DNA from: Pseudomonadota bacterium
GTDB taxonomy: Bacteria; Desulfobacterota; Desulfobulbia; Desulfobulbales; Desulfocapsaceae
Direction: 5' to 3'
DNA: 48,064 bases
Assembly: GCA_023412495.1 (NCBI GenBank)
Contig: JAEYNP010000071.1
Location: 1-48,064, forward strand
A program made the translations under genes and the position numbers. How positions within the stretch are numbered: the stretch's first letter is position 1; every line of letters begins with the position of its first letter. Below are positions 25,101 to 32,112 of the stretch, one piece after another. The notes under the pieces are model-generated. The model saw only the letters and a program-made list of their open reading frames with translations, searched no databases and had not been told where the DNA came from.

Positions 25101-25126
25101 ACCGCTTGCAGCCGCTGGCGGCGTAG
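22115..25126 (+). CDS. dnaE2: error-prone DNA polymerase III alpha subunit (DnaE2/ImuC)
   Basis: The 1003-aa protein is a C-family polymerase of the short DnaE2 type. An N-terminal PHP domain is followed by the palm with FLNPGRTDPP and the catalytic DIDID (364-368), a helix-hairpin-helix and an OB fold at the C-terminus (MEFLTFEDESGQVETTFF). The PHP metal site is degenerate: RSYYSLL where HxH is expected and TDRDN where TDHDN is expected. It would do mutagenic translesion synthesis with ImuB and the clamp after SOS induction. The ATG at 22115 (or TTG at 22109) has no ribosome binding site because a heptamer array abuts it. Translation may therefore depend on RNA structure or readthrough. Confidence 0.92.
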   Translation: MFPLRLRSYYSLLQGTASPAALCRRAKELGYPGLALTDRDNLYGLWDFLKACRREGLRPVVGAEVSEPGSDRVVTCLVRGQGGYANLCRLLTRRHMEEGTFSLSGDLSPFADGLLLLCRDIPLLEEYRRLGLTVAADLGAVPDAEARRLRAFAGEHDLPVVVTPDSDLSEESEADRRLHALLQAIRKAETISAAMRDGAAGKHEVHAFLGPEAYRQRFAIWPEAVAETLRLAESCAFSGPEFGIVMPPWRAGEGRDAAAVLREKAYLGAQARYGEDLGEPVVERLEHELKIIEQMGFSSYFLVVRDIVHRRGPDGRRKKRRICGRGSGAASLVAYCLDITNVCPIKYNLYFERFLNPGRTDPPDIDIDFAWDERDEVLAEVLADFPGHSAMVCNHVFFQPRMAIRETAKAFGLPGYEISRLTKRIPWLHAGDDLAESLSELPTLRDQDLSPPWPEILALAGRLIGLPRHLSVHPGGVIITPKPIHQYVPVERAAKGVPIIQWEKDGAEEAGLVKIDLLGNRSLGVIRDCVAAVRAAGKRFDESRWQPEDDPATRMLLAEGGAMGCFYIESPAMRLLEKKAGTGDFEQLVIQSSIIRPAANEFVREYVRRLHGGAWQPLCPEVGDVLDETFGIMVYQEDVSKVAVALAGFSAADADGLRKIMSKKDKMQRLENYRAMFFSGCAERGVSAEAAAEAWRMMLSFDGYSFCKPHSASYARVSFQAAYLKRHYPAPFMAAVISNQGGYYSTFAYVSEAKRLGLKVLPPDVRASGIHWTGAGSQIRVGLMAVQGLSAEFLARLFAAREERKFADLGDFFHRTRPADNEACALIHAGALDGFEPAQGNRTVLLWQWASFQRALQDKRCLTLFGVKLPPAPPLPPPDARSRARREFAILGFLCEGHPLRFLRLPAKGRVEIADLPRCVGRQVSLAAWLLTGKLVSTKTGEAMEFLTFEDESGQVETTFFPEVYRRYAHLLRSGRGYLLTGLVEEDFGAITLTVDRLQPLAA

Positions 25127-25128
25127 AT

Positions 25129-25163
25129 CAGAAGCCAGAAGACAGAGGACAGAGGACAGACAG
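25129..25163 (+). repeat. CAGARGA heptamer array
   Basis: CAGAAGC-CAGAAGA-CAGAGGA-CAGAGGA-CAGACAG, five 7-bp units starting right after the dnaE2 stop. The same family as the array fused to the 3' end of glgX. Confidence 0.75.
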
Positions 25164-25304
25164 TATGGTCGCCGGAGGCGACATTCGATTCCGGCTTTTC
25201 AACTTACACGAGCGGGCGGGAGTGAAAAATCCGGTTTGAAAATATCGCGAGTGACGGTATAAAGGCAAAAAGTCGCTTTCTTTTTCCGGATTAGGACGAC
25301 CACT

Positions 25305-25682
25305 ATGGATAGAGTCAAACGCATTCTTATTATAGACGACGAACCCGCCGCCGTCAGTCTGCTGCGCCGGATTCTGGAAATGCACGGATACGAAGTGCTG
25401 GACGCAGCCGACGGCATCGAAGGCGTCCAACTGTTCCGCAACAACGTCTGCGATCTGGTCATCACCGATATGGTCATGCCGAGGAAAGACGGGCTGCAGA
25501 CCATCCTCGAACTGCGCGATGGCTATCCCGATCTGCCGATCATCGCCATTTCCGGCGGCGGGACGATCTCCAAGGAACGCTACCTCACCGTTGCCGGCTA
25601 CCTGGACAAGGTGCTCACCGTCGCCAAACCCTTTTCCGTCGAAGATATTCTGGGGGCTGTGAAAGAGCTCCTGCCGGATTGA
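25305..25682 (+). CDS. single-domain response regulator (CheY-like)
   Basis: The 125-aa protein is a receiver domain alone, with the acidic pair Asp11-Asp12, phosphoacceptor Asp55 (LVITDMVMP), a Ser/Thr position in AISGGG and Lys107 (VAKPF). Without an output domain it probably acts by protein interaction or in a phosphorelay; its kinase is not in this window. A TATAAA lies about 30 bases upstream as a possible -10. It is followed by a terminator, so it is likely transcribed alone. Confidence 0.9.
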   Translation: MDRVKRILIIDDEPAAVSLLRRILEMHGYEVLDAADGIEGVQLFRNNVCDLVITDMVMPRKDGLQTILELRDGYPDLPIIAISGGGTISKERYLTVAGYLDKVLTVAKPFSVEDILGAVKELLPD

Positions 25683-25685
25683 AAT

Positions 25686-25706
25686 CCCGAGCTCGGGGCA
25701 ATTTTT
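25686..25706 (+). terminator. intrinsic terminator
   Basis: CCCGAGCTCGGG is a self-complementary stem followed by GCAATTTTT, four bases after the response regulator stop. Confidence 0.65.
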
Positions 25707-25809
25707 CGGTTCCTTCAGTATCCTCTCTCCGGCGTCGAGTCCGGAAGCGCCTGATTCCACTTCCTGAGAATTTTCCGGTGTTTTCATTGCGCCCGGCCGA
25801 TTCCCGAGA

Positions 25810-25838
25810 TTGACCTGAATAGTCGTTTTAGGTAGAAT
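25810..25838 (+). promoter_or_regulatory. sigma-70 promoter of the acyl-CoA synthetase gene
   Basis: TTGACC (25810-25815), exactly 17 bp, then TAGAAT (25833-25838). It lies about 70 bases before the start codon, with no competing gene between. Confidence 0.75.
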
Positions 25839-25909
25839 ACCCGAGTATTACCGCAGGTTGCGACAATAAGCCGGAAATCCGGGCAATGCCTGAACGGACA
25901 GGGGCAACA

Positions 25910-27622
25910 ATGACAGAGGTGCATATGAATTCGGCTGTTGAGGTCGGCATGACCCTCAATTACGTGATCGATTCCAGTTGTTCCAAATACAAGGACTTGC
26001 CAGCGATAGGCATGGCCATGGAAAAGCCTCTTACCTACGGTGAGTTCCACCGTTGCATTCTGGCTCTCGCCGCCCGACTGCGGGAGGAAGGGGTGGGGAA
26101 GGGGGACCGTATCGCCATTCTCGGCGAGAATTCCCACAACTGGGGCATGGCCTATCTGGCCACGGTCCGCCTTGGCGCTGTCGCCGTGCCCATTCTGCCC
26201 GACTTGCCGGAGGCCGACGTCCACCACATTCTAGGCGAGATGCGGGTCAAGGCCCTCTTCACCACCCAGAAACAGATCGAGAAGATTTACGAATTGCGCC
26301 CGGAATTAACCGGCCCGATCATCACCCTGGACGATCACGAGGGCGATCTGGCCGTGGTCGAGGTGCAGGCCTTCTCGGTTTACCTGCAGGTGGCCCTGGA
26401 AAAATTCCAGGCCATGTCTGAGACGCCGGTCTTCGAACCGGCGGGAGAAGAGGATCTGGCTTCCATCCTCTATACCTCCGGCACCTCCGGCTACTCCAAG
26501 GCCGTTATGCTCAGCCATAAGAACCTGACGTCCAACGCCTATGCCGGGTCGAGCCTCATGGCCATCAAGCCTGGGTCGGTCTGGCTGTCCATCCTGCCCA
26601 TGTCCCATACCTACGAATTCACCTGCGGCTTCATCCTGCCGCTCTTGTGCGGGGCCCGCATCGCCTACGCCGGTAAGTCGCCGACGCCGGCAATCCTCCA
26701 GAAACTCTGCGAGCACGAAAAACCTTTTGCCATCTTCGCGGTCCCGCTGGTGCTGGAGAAGATTTACAAGAAGCGGGTCCTGCCCCAGGTGGAAAAGAGC
26801 GGCCTCCTGAAGCTGGCCTGCCGATTTGGGCCGAGCCGGCGGCTCATCTACCGCAAGATCGGCAAAAAGCTCCGCGACTTCTTCGGAGGGAAACTGCAAC
26901 TGATGGGGATCGGCGGGGCGGCCCTCAACCCCGAGGTGGAGAAGTTTCTCCATGAGGCAGGGTTCCCTTATCTCATCGGCTACGGGATGACCGAGTCGGC
27001 GCCCCTTATTTCCGGGGGGCCGTTCGGCGACAGGACAATTGCCATCGGCTCCGCAGGAAAGCCGCTCCCCGGCGTCCAGGTCAAGATAGCCAACCCCGAT
27101 CCTGAGACCGGCATCGGCGAGATCACCGTCTGCGGACCCAATGTCATGCAGGGCTACTTCAACGACTCGGAGGCCAGCGCGGCGGTCCTGAGCGCCGACG
27201 GCTGGCTGTCCACCGGCGATCTCGGGCGCTTCGACGACCAGCACAACCTCTATGTCTGCGGCCGCTCGAAGAACGTCATCGTTCTGCAGAGCGGCGAGAA
27301 TGTCTACCCCGAGGCCATCGAACATAAGATCAATACCCACACCTGGGTGGTGGAGAGCCTGGTGGTCGAGAACAACGGCCAGATCGAGGCCTGGGTTTAT
27401 CCCGATTACGAAGTAATCGACGAGGCAACCGCCGGCATCTCGCGCAGCGAACGGCGGGCCTATATCGAAAAACTTCTGGAAGACCTGCGGCTGGAATTGA
27501 ACGAGCAGCTGGCAAAATCCGCCCGGCTGAGCAGGATCTTCGAACGCCGGGAACCGTTCATCAAGACCGCCACCCACAAGATCAAGCGCTATCTGTACAG
27601 CGGCGGCACGATGATTCTATAA
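25910..27622 (+). CDS. long-chain acyl-CoA synthetase / AMP-dependent ligase
   Basis: I favour the ATG at 25910 (AGGGGC upstream) over the one at 25886. The 570-aa protein is an ANL-superfamily adenylating enzyme: P-loop YTSGTSGYSK (from residue 188), MSHTYE, adenine-binding GYGMTES, the STGDLG hinge region and a C-terminal HKIKRY with the expected catalytic Lys. It resembles bacterial FACS/FadD-type proteins that activate fatty or aryl acids with CoA; the substrate is not certain. It has its own promoter and a terminator and probably stands alone. Confidence 0.87.
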   Translation: MTEVHMNSAVEVGMTLNYVIDSSCSKYKDLPAIGMAMEKPLTYGEFHRCILALAARLREEGVGKGDRIAILGENSHNWGMAYLATVRLGAVAVPILPDLPEADVHHILGEMRVKALFTTQKQIEKIYELRPELTGPIITLDDHEGDLAVVEVQAFSVYLQVALEKFQAMSETPVFEPAGEEDLASILYTSGTSGYSKAVMLSHKNLTSNAYAGSSLMAIKPGSVWLSILPMSHTYEFTCGFILPLLCGARIAYAGKSPTPAILQKLCEHEKPFAIFAVPLVLEKIYKKRVLPQVEKSGLLKLACRFGPSRRLIYRKIGKKLRDFFGGKLQLMGIGGAALNPEVEKFLHEAGFPYLIGYGMTESAPLISGGPFGDRTIAIGSAGKPLPGVQVKIANPDPETGIGEITVCGPNVMQGYFNDSEASAAVLSADGWLSTGDLGRFDDQHNLYVCGRSKNVIVLQSGENVYPEAIEHKINTHTWVVESLVVENNGQIEAWVYPDYEVIDEATAGISRSERRAYIEKLLEDLRLELNEQLAKSARLSRIFERREPFIKTATHKIKRYLYSGGTMIL

Positions 27623-27634
27623 AGACAAAATAAG

Positions 27635-27768
27635 TACTGAGTGCTGAGTACTGAGTACTGAGTAAAAACAAGATGTTATCACTCAGCGCTCTCAGGGACC
27701 TCGGGTCTCCCGTTTTATTTGACTCTGGTGCGCTTGCGCATGATAACTCAGCACTCAGCACTCAGTAC
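27635..27768. repeat. inverted heptamer arms around a 78-bp spacer
   Basis: Left arm 27637-27664 is CTGAGTG plus three CTGAGTA units. Right arm 27743-27768 is the inverted form (ACTCAGC units) and ends CAGTACTT, mirroring AAGTACTG at the left edge. Over 25 bases the arms pair with about two mismatches. It uses the same unit as the arrays around the IVP gene, but the spacer holds no gene. Confidence 0.85.
27695..27720 (+). terminator. possible intrinsic terminator in the array spacer
   Basis: GGGACC...GGTCTCCC with a two-base bulge, followed by GTTTTATTT, 70 bases after the synthetase stop. Confidence 0.45.
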
Positions 27769-27783
27769 TTAAACATAAGAGAT

Positions 27784-29805
27784 ATGTGCACTGAATATAA
27801 AAAAACCATCTGTCCTTTAGACTGCCCGGACAGTTGCGGGATGATCGCGACCGTCACGGGCGGCCGGGTGACGAGGCTTTCCGGCGACAAGGAGCACCCG
27901 TACACCAACGGCTTCATCTGCCGAAAGATGCAGGGGTATCCGAGGCGGGTGTACGGGGCGAACCGGATTCACTTCCCCCAGCTGCGGGAGGGGAAGAAGG
28001 GGGAGGGGCGGTTTCGGCGCATCGGCTGGGACGAGGCCCTCGATATCCTCTCCGACCGGCTGCGGGAGACTGCCGCCCGCTTCGGCGGCGAGTCGATCCT
28101 GCCTTACGCCTACGCGGGCAACATGGGGATGGTCAGCCGCTTCGCGGGGTTTCCACTCTTTCATAAGCTGGGGGCCTCGCAGCTCGATCAGACCATCTGC
28201 TCGGCCACGGCCGGGGCAGGCTGGGCCGGCCAGTGCGGCGAGATTCCCGGCTGCCCGCCGGAAAACGCCGGAGAGGCCGAGCTCATCGTCGCCTGGGGCA
28301 TCAATATCCGGGTGACCAATGTCCATTTCTGGCAGTACGTGGCCGCCGCCCGGAAGAAGGGGGGACGGCTGGTGGTGATCGATCCATACCGCAACGAAAC
28401 GGCCAGGTCCGCCGATTTTTACTTTCCGGTGTTGCCGGGCGGCGACGGGGCATTGGCGCTCGGCATCATGAAGTCGCTTGTCGGACGTGGCCTGGTTGAC
28501 CGGGAGTTTATCGACCGCGAAACGGAAGGTTTTCCGATTCTCGCGCAATATCTGGCCTGTCTCGATTGGGGCGAGTTGGTCACGGACAGCGGTCTTTCTC
28601 GCGAGCAGATGGAGGAAATGGCGGATCTTGTGTCCGGCGTGAAGAAGACCTTCTTCCGGATCGGCATCGGCCTCTCCCGCCACAGCCGGGGCGGGATGGC
28701 GGTGCGGGCCATCGCCTCGCTTGCCGCCTGTCTCGGCCTCTTCGCCGGAGGTTCGGGCCGGGGAGTTTTGCTCACCAGCGGGGCCTTCCGAGGCGACAAG
28801 GGCAAACTTACCTGGCCGTCCCTTGCAACCGGCAAGACCCGCACCGTCAATATGATCCACCTGGGGCATGCCCTGAACGCCCTTCAGCCGCCGGTGAAGC
28901 TGCTTTTTGTTTACAACTGCAATCCCGCAAGCGTCAATCCCGATGCCTCGATGGTCCGCAGGGGCCTGCTGCGGGAGGACCTGTTCACCGTGGTCCACGA
29001 GCTGGTGATGACGCCCACCGCCCGTTACGCCGACCTGCTGCTGCCGGCCACGACCTTTCTGGAGAACCGGGATCTGTATACGGCCTACGGCCATTTTCAT
29101 CTCGGGGTGACGACCCCGGTCATCTTCCCGGTGGGCGAGTCGCGGTCGAATTTCGACCTGTTCCAGGACCTGGCAAAAAAGATGGGATTTGACGATCCGC
29201 CTTTCTCACAGAGCTGCGAGGAACGGATCGCCGACTATCTGGGAACCCTGCAGGGGCTACCGGATGGCTGCGACATCCAGGAGATCATGGCCGGCCGGTA
29301 TATCCTCTCCAGCAACCACCGCAAGGACGGTCGGGTCCTGGACGAGAAGGGCAAGTTCCGTTTCTCCCCGGGCGGCGCATCCGGAGAATCCGTCTGCCGT
29401 CTCACCCGGGCCGGAGAAAGCGCGGATCCGGATCTCCTGAGCCGCTTTCCCTTCCGGCTGATCGTCCCGCCCCACGCCGATCTGTTGAACAGCACCTTCG
29501 GCGAACGCTATCAGGGTTGGCCGGGCGAGGTGCTCATCCACCCCGAGGACGCGAGGCGCTGGGGGGTCACGGAGGGGGAGCTGGTGACCCTCAAGAATCA
29601 TCGCGGCACCAGTCCCAGAATCGCCCGGCCGACCACTGACACCCGCCCCGGCGTGCTGGTTGCCGAAGGCATTTTCTGGCCGGTGGGAGAGGAAGAAAAC
29701 GGCATAAACGACCTCACCTCGCAGAAGCCCTCCGATATGGGCGGCGGCGCGACCTTTCACGAGTCGCTGGTGACATTGGCCGGAAAATCGCCTGTTCAGG
29801 TTTGA
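27784..29805 (+). CDS. molybdopterin oxidoreductase (DMSO reductase family)
   Basis: The ATG at 27784 gives 673 aa beginning with the 4Fe-4S motif CPLDCPDSCGM...CRK, then the three molybdopterin domains and a C-terminal molydopterin-dinucleotide-binding domain (FRLIVPPHADLLNSTFGER, VTLKNHRG). The region before it contains repeat arrays and is not coding. No twin-arginine leader is present, so the enzyme is probably cytoplasmic. No electron-transfer or chaperone subunit lies beside it. The substrate is unknown; the sequence resembles the anaerobic-dehydrogenase group with formate dehydrogenase and thiosulfate/polysulfide reductases, without a clear assignment. Confidence 0.87.
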   Translation: MCTEYKKTICPLDCPDSCGMIATVTGGRVTRLSGDKEHPYTNGFICRKMQGYPRRVYGANRIHFPQLREGKKGEGRFRRIGWDEALDILSDRLRETAARFGGESILPYAYAGNMGMVSRFAGFPLFHKLGASQLDQTICSATAGAGWAGQCGEIPGCPPENAGEAELIVAWGINIRVTNVHFWQYVAAARKKGGRLVVIDPYRNETARSADFYFPVLPGGDGALALGIMKSLVGRGLVDREFIDRETEGFPILAQYLACLDWGELVTDSGLSREQMEEMADLVSGVKKTFFRIGIGLSRHSRGGMAVRAIASLAACLGLFAGGSGRGVLLTSGAFRGDKGKLTWPSLATGKTRTVNMIHLGHALNALQPPVKLLFVYNCNPASVNPDASMVRRGLLREDLFTVVHELVMTPTARYADLLLPATTFLENRDLYTAYGHFHLGVTTPVIFPVGESRSNFDLFQDLAKKMGFDDPPFSQSCEERIADYLGTLQGLPDGCDIQEIMAGRYILSSNHRKDGRVLDEKGKFRFSPGGASGESVCRLTRAGESADPDLLSRFPFRLIVPPHADLLNSTFGERYQGWPGEVLIHPEDARRWGVTEGELVTLKNHRGTSPRIARPTTDTRPGVLVAEGIFWPVGEEENGINDLTSQKPSDMGGGATFHESLVTLAGKSPVQV

Positions 29806-29894
29806 GCCATCTGGATTGTTTGCACTCCCTTCAGTATTGCCCGAGCCTCCGGTAACATTGTATTTGGAATGAAATTTTAAGGTGGAGAGATGTT

Positions 29895-30563
29895 ATGAAG
29901 AAGAAAATCGTTACGACCACTATGGCATTGGCTGTCGTGGCCTCCCTGCCCCACACGGTGCTCGCCGCCGGGTTCGGCACCGGCATCAAGGTGTCGACCT
30001 TGGGTCCCGGCGTCGAAATCGAAGGACGAATGAATGACAACCTCGGTTTACGCGCTAATGCCAATTACCTGCCGTTCAGTGTCTCCGTAACAGCCGACGA
30101 TGTTGACTATGACGCAGATTTTTCATGGAAAAGCGGCGGGGCAATGGTCGATTTCTACCCCTTCTCAGGCATCTTCCGCATCACCGGCGGTCTGTTCTAC
30201 AACGGCAACGATGTGGACCTCTCGGCGACTCCGAGCAGTAACGTGACCGTCGGGGACAGCACCTACACTCCTGCCCAGATCGGCAGTATCGACGGCAGCC
30301 TGGATTTCAACACCATCGCCCCCTACGCCGGCCTTGGCTGGAGCGGTGGCAAGGCCGCCAGCGGTAATTGGACGGTCAGTTTCGATGTGGGCGTGCTGTT
30401 TCAGGGGTCGCCGAGCGTGGACGAACTTACCGCTTCGGGAGACTTGGCTGGGAACGCGGCCTTTATTGCGGATCTGGAAAAGGAAAAGGCGGAAATCGAA
30501 GATGAGATGGAGCCGTTCCAGTACTACCCGGTTTTGGCCCTGACTGTCTCATATTTCTGGTAG
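29895..30563 (+). CDS. outer-membrane beta-barrel protein
   Basis: The 222-aa protein has a clear signal peptide (MKKKIVTTTMALAVVASLPHTVLA) and GGAGAG before the ATG. The mature part alternates polar and hydrophobic residues with many Gly/Tyr/Asp and ends in an aromatic residue (TVSYFW), as expected for a BamA-inserted barrel. GVEIEGRMNDNLGLRANANYLPF resembles the opening of OmpW/OmpA-like small barrels that appear as exported hypothetical proteins in this lineage. Function is unknown. Confidence 0.8.
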   Translation: MKKKIVTTTMALAVVASLPHTVLAAGFGTGIKVSTLGPGVEIEGRMNDNLGLRANANYLPFSVSVTADDVDYDADFSWKSGGAMVDFYPFSGIFRITGGLFYNGNDVDLSATPSSNVTVGDSTYTPAQIGSIDGSLDFNTIAPYAGLGWSGGKAASGNWTVSFDVGVLFQGSPSVDELTASGDLAGNAAFIADLEKEKAEIEDEMEPFQYYPVLALTVSYFW

Positions 30564-30647
30564 GCAGGTAGGTGAGTCACGCTGCTTAGCAAAAACCGCA
30601 ACGGGTATAACGGGCGAAGCTTTGCACGGGCGAACCTTTGCGGCAAA

Positions 30648-30684
30648 ATTCTTCCGGCAGTTGCATGAGTGCTGTCGGAAGAAT
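30648..30684. terminator. hairpin between convergent genes
   Basis: ATTCTTCCGGCAG (30648-30660) and CTGTCGGAAGAAT (30672-30684) pair over 13 bp with one G-T wobble. It sits between the outer-membrane gene and archease, so it may terminate in both directions, although T-runs are weak. Confidence 0.5.
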
Positions 30685-30764
30685 CATCCGGCTGATCCTG
30701 TCCCCTCGGCGGTGAGATGTTCTTCGAAAGGTGAAGGGAATTTTTAGCACTGAGCCGTATCCCT

Positions 30765-31196
30765 TCAAATATCCAGCACCACTGTCGCGGTCCATCCTTC
30801 CGCCGTCTCTTCCACCTTGAAGCGATGCATGGTCACGGCCTTGACATCCACCAGAAGTTCGTGCCTCTCCCGATCGATCTCCTCGCCGTATGCTTCGGCG
30901 GTCACGATGGTCCGGCCGCCCTCGCTGGTTATCGTCACCTTGGAGAGCCGCAGCAGCAGCTCATCCGCGTCCTTGTAGTAGATCAATTCCTGGAGCAGGT
31001 CGAACAGGGCCATGTCCAGCGCAGCAGCCTGGACCCGAATGTCCTTCGTTTGCTGTCCGGCGATGGCGGACAGATCCTCCACCATGACGTTCATGGTGGC
31101 ATCGGCGGCGGCTATCATGAGTTCTTCCGGCGTCCTGCCGTAGGCGGTGAAGCCGATATCGGCCGTGAATTCGTCTTCGAAGAATGTGTGTCCCAT
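30765..31196 (-). CDS. archease, RtcB activator
   Basis: The 143-aa protein shows the archease signatures: an N-terminal acidic FEDEFTADIGF (metal-binding Asp13) and a C-terminal KAVTMHRFKVEETAEGWTATVVLDI, including the conserved terminal Asp. Archease speeds guanylylation of RtcB and widens its nucleotide use by positioning metal and GTP. An alternative ATG at 31208 overlaps the upstream GTPase gene by 11 bases; 31196 follows its stop directly. It is the third gene of the rtcB operon. Confidence 0.9.
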   Translation of the reverse strand: MGHTFFEDEFTADIGFTAYGRTPEELMIAAADATMNVMVEDLSAIAGQQTKDIRVQAAALDMALFDLLQELIYYKDADELLLRLSKVTITSEGGRTIVTAEAYGEEIDRERHELLVDVKAVTMHRFKVEETAEGWTATVVLDI

Positions 31197-31197
31197 C

Positions 31198-32100
31198 TCA
31201 CCGCTCACATTGTTGCAATCCCTGGATAATCAGGTCCATCTCGTTCCTGACCCGCCGGCCGATGAAGACCAGTTCCGTGTTCTTTGCCGGGAATTCTTCC
31301 AGCTCCCACCGGCCGGCCACGGCGTTGAAGAGATATCCCGTCCCGTTCAGCCGCAGAAAACCCTTTGCCCGAAAGACCTGCGGCGGCAGACTGTCCGCCC
31401 AAACCTCGAAGGAGCTCCTGTCCATCTCGCGTGCGGAAGAATAGGTGAAGGACTGCAGCTCCGCCTCCTCGGTATGCGGGCGACCGGCGGCGGCCCGGGG
31501 TCTTGTCGTGGCCGGCCGTTCCGAAAGGGCGGTCCACAGCTCCTCCACACCGGCGCACCGCTCGGTCGCCAGGATGGCCGCATGCTCGTTGTAGCGGCGG
31601 ATCTGGCCGGTGACCGCGGCGGTCTCTTCCTCGGAGATGAGGTCTCTCTTGTTGATCAGGACGATGTCGGCCTGCTGGAGCTGGACCCGGCCCACGTAGC
31701 CGACCTGGGGGTACTTGATGCTGGCGTAGCCGTCGACGATGCAGACCACGCTGTCCAGGCGCGCCCGCGTAAGTTCCTCCTCCACCTCGTAGACCAGGGC
31801 GTCGGCTTCGGCCACACCGGTGGCTTCCAGAACTATCAGCTCGGGCCGGTACCTGTCGATCAGCTCGTTCACCGCCGCGACGAATTCCCCGGCCAGCTCG
31901 CAGCAGACGCAGCCGCCGGCCAGCTCGACGATCCGGGTGTGCTCGCCCTCGATGATCCTGCTGTCGATGGCGATTTCACCGAACTCGTTCATCAGCACGG
32001 CGAGCCTGCGGTCGGCCATGGCAATGAGCCGCTTGACCAGCGTGGTCTTGCCGCTGCCCAGGGTTCCGGTGATCAGTGCGATGGGGGTGCGCGTGCTCAT
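31198..32100 (-). CDS. COG0523 (CobW-family) metal-chaperone GTPase
   Basis: The 300-aa protein is a G3E GTPase: Walker A GTLGSGKTT (12-20), the hallmark metal site GGCVCC (Cys64, Cys66, Cys67), the guanine motif NKRD and a C-terminal CobW_C domain (SSFEVWADSLPPQVFRAKGFLRL). COG0523 proteins bind Zn, Co or other metals and deliver them to enzymes in a GTP-dependent manner. Lying between rtcB and archease, with 12- and about 2-bp gaps, it is a candidate to supply or check the Mn(II) or other metal of RtcB. That role is inference. The GTP requirement of both proteins is suggestive. Confidence 0.88.
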   Translation of the reverse strand: MSTRTPIALITGTLGSGKTTLVKRLIAMADRRLAVLMNEFGEIAIDSRIIEGEHTRIVELAGGCVCCELAGEFVAAVNELIDRYRPELIVLEATGVAEADALVYEVEEELTRARLDSVVCIVDGYASIKYPQVGYVGRVQLQQADIVLINKRDLISEEETAAVTGQIRRYNEHAAILATERCAGVEELWTALSERPATTRPRAAAGRPHTEEAELQSFTYSSAREMDRSSFEVWADSLPPQVFRAKGFLRLNGTGYLFNAVAGRWELEEFPAKNTELVFIGRRVRNEMDLIIQGLQQCER

Positions 32101-32112
32101 GGTGCTTCCTCG

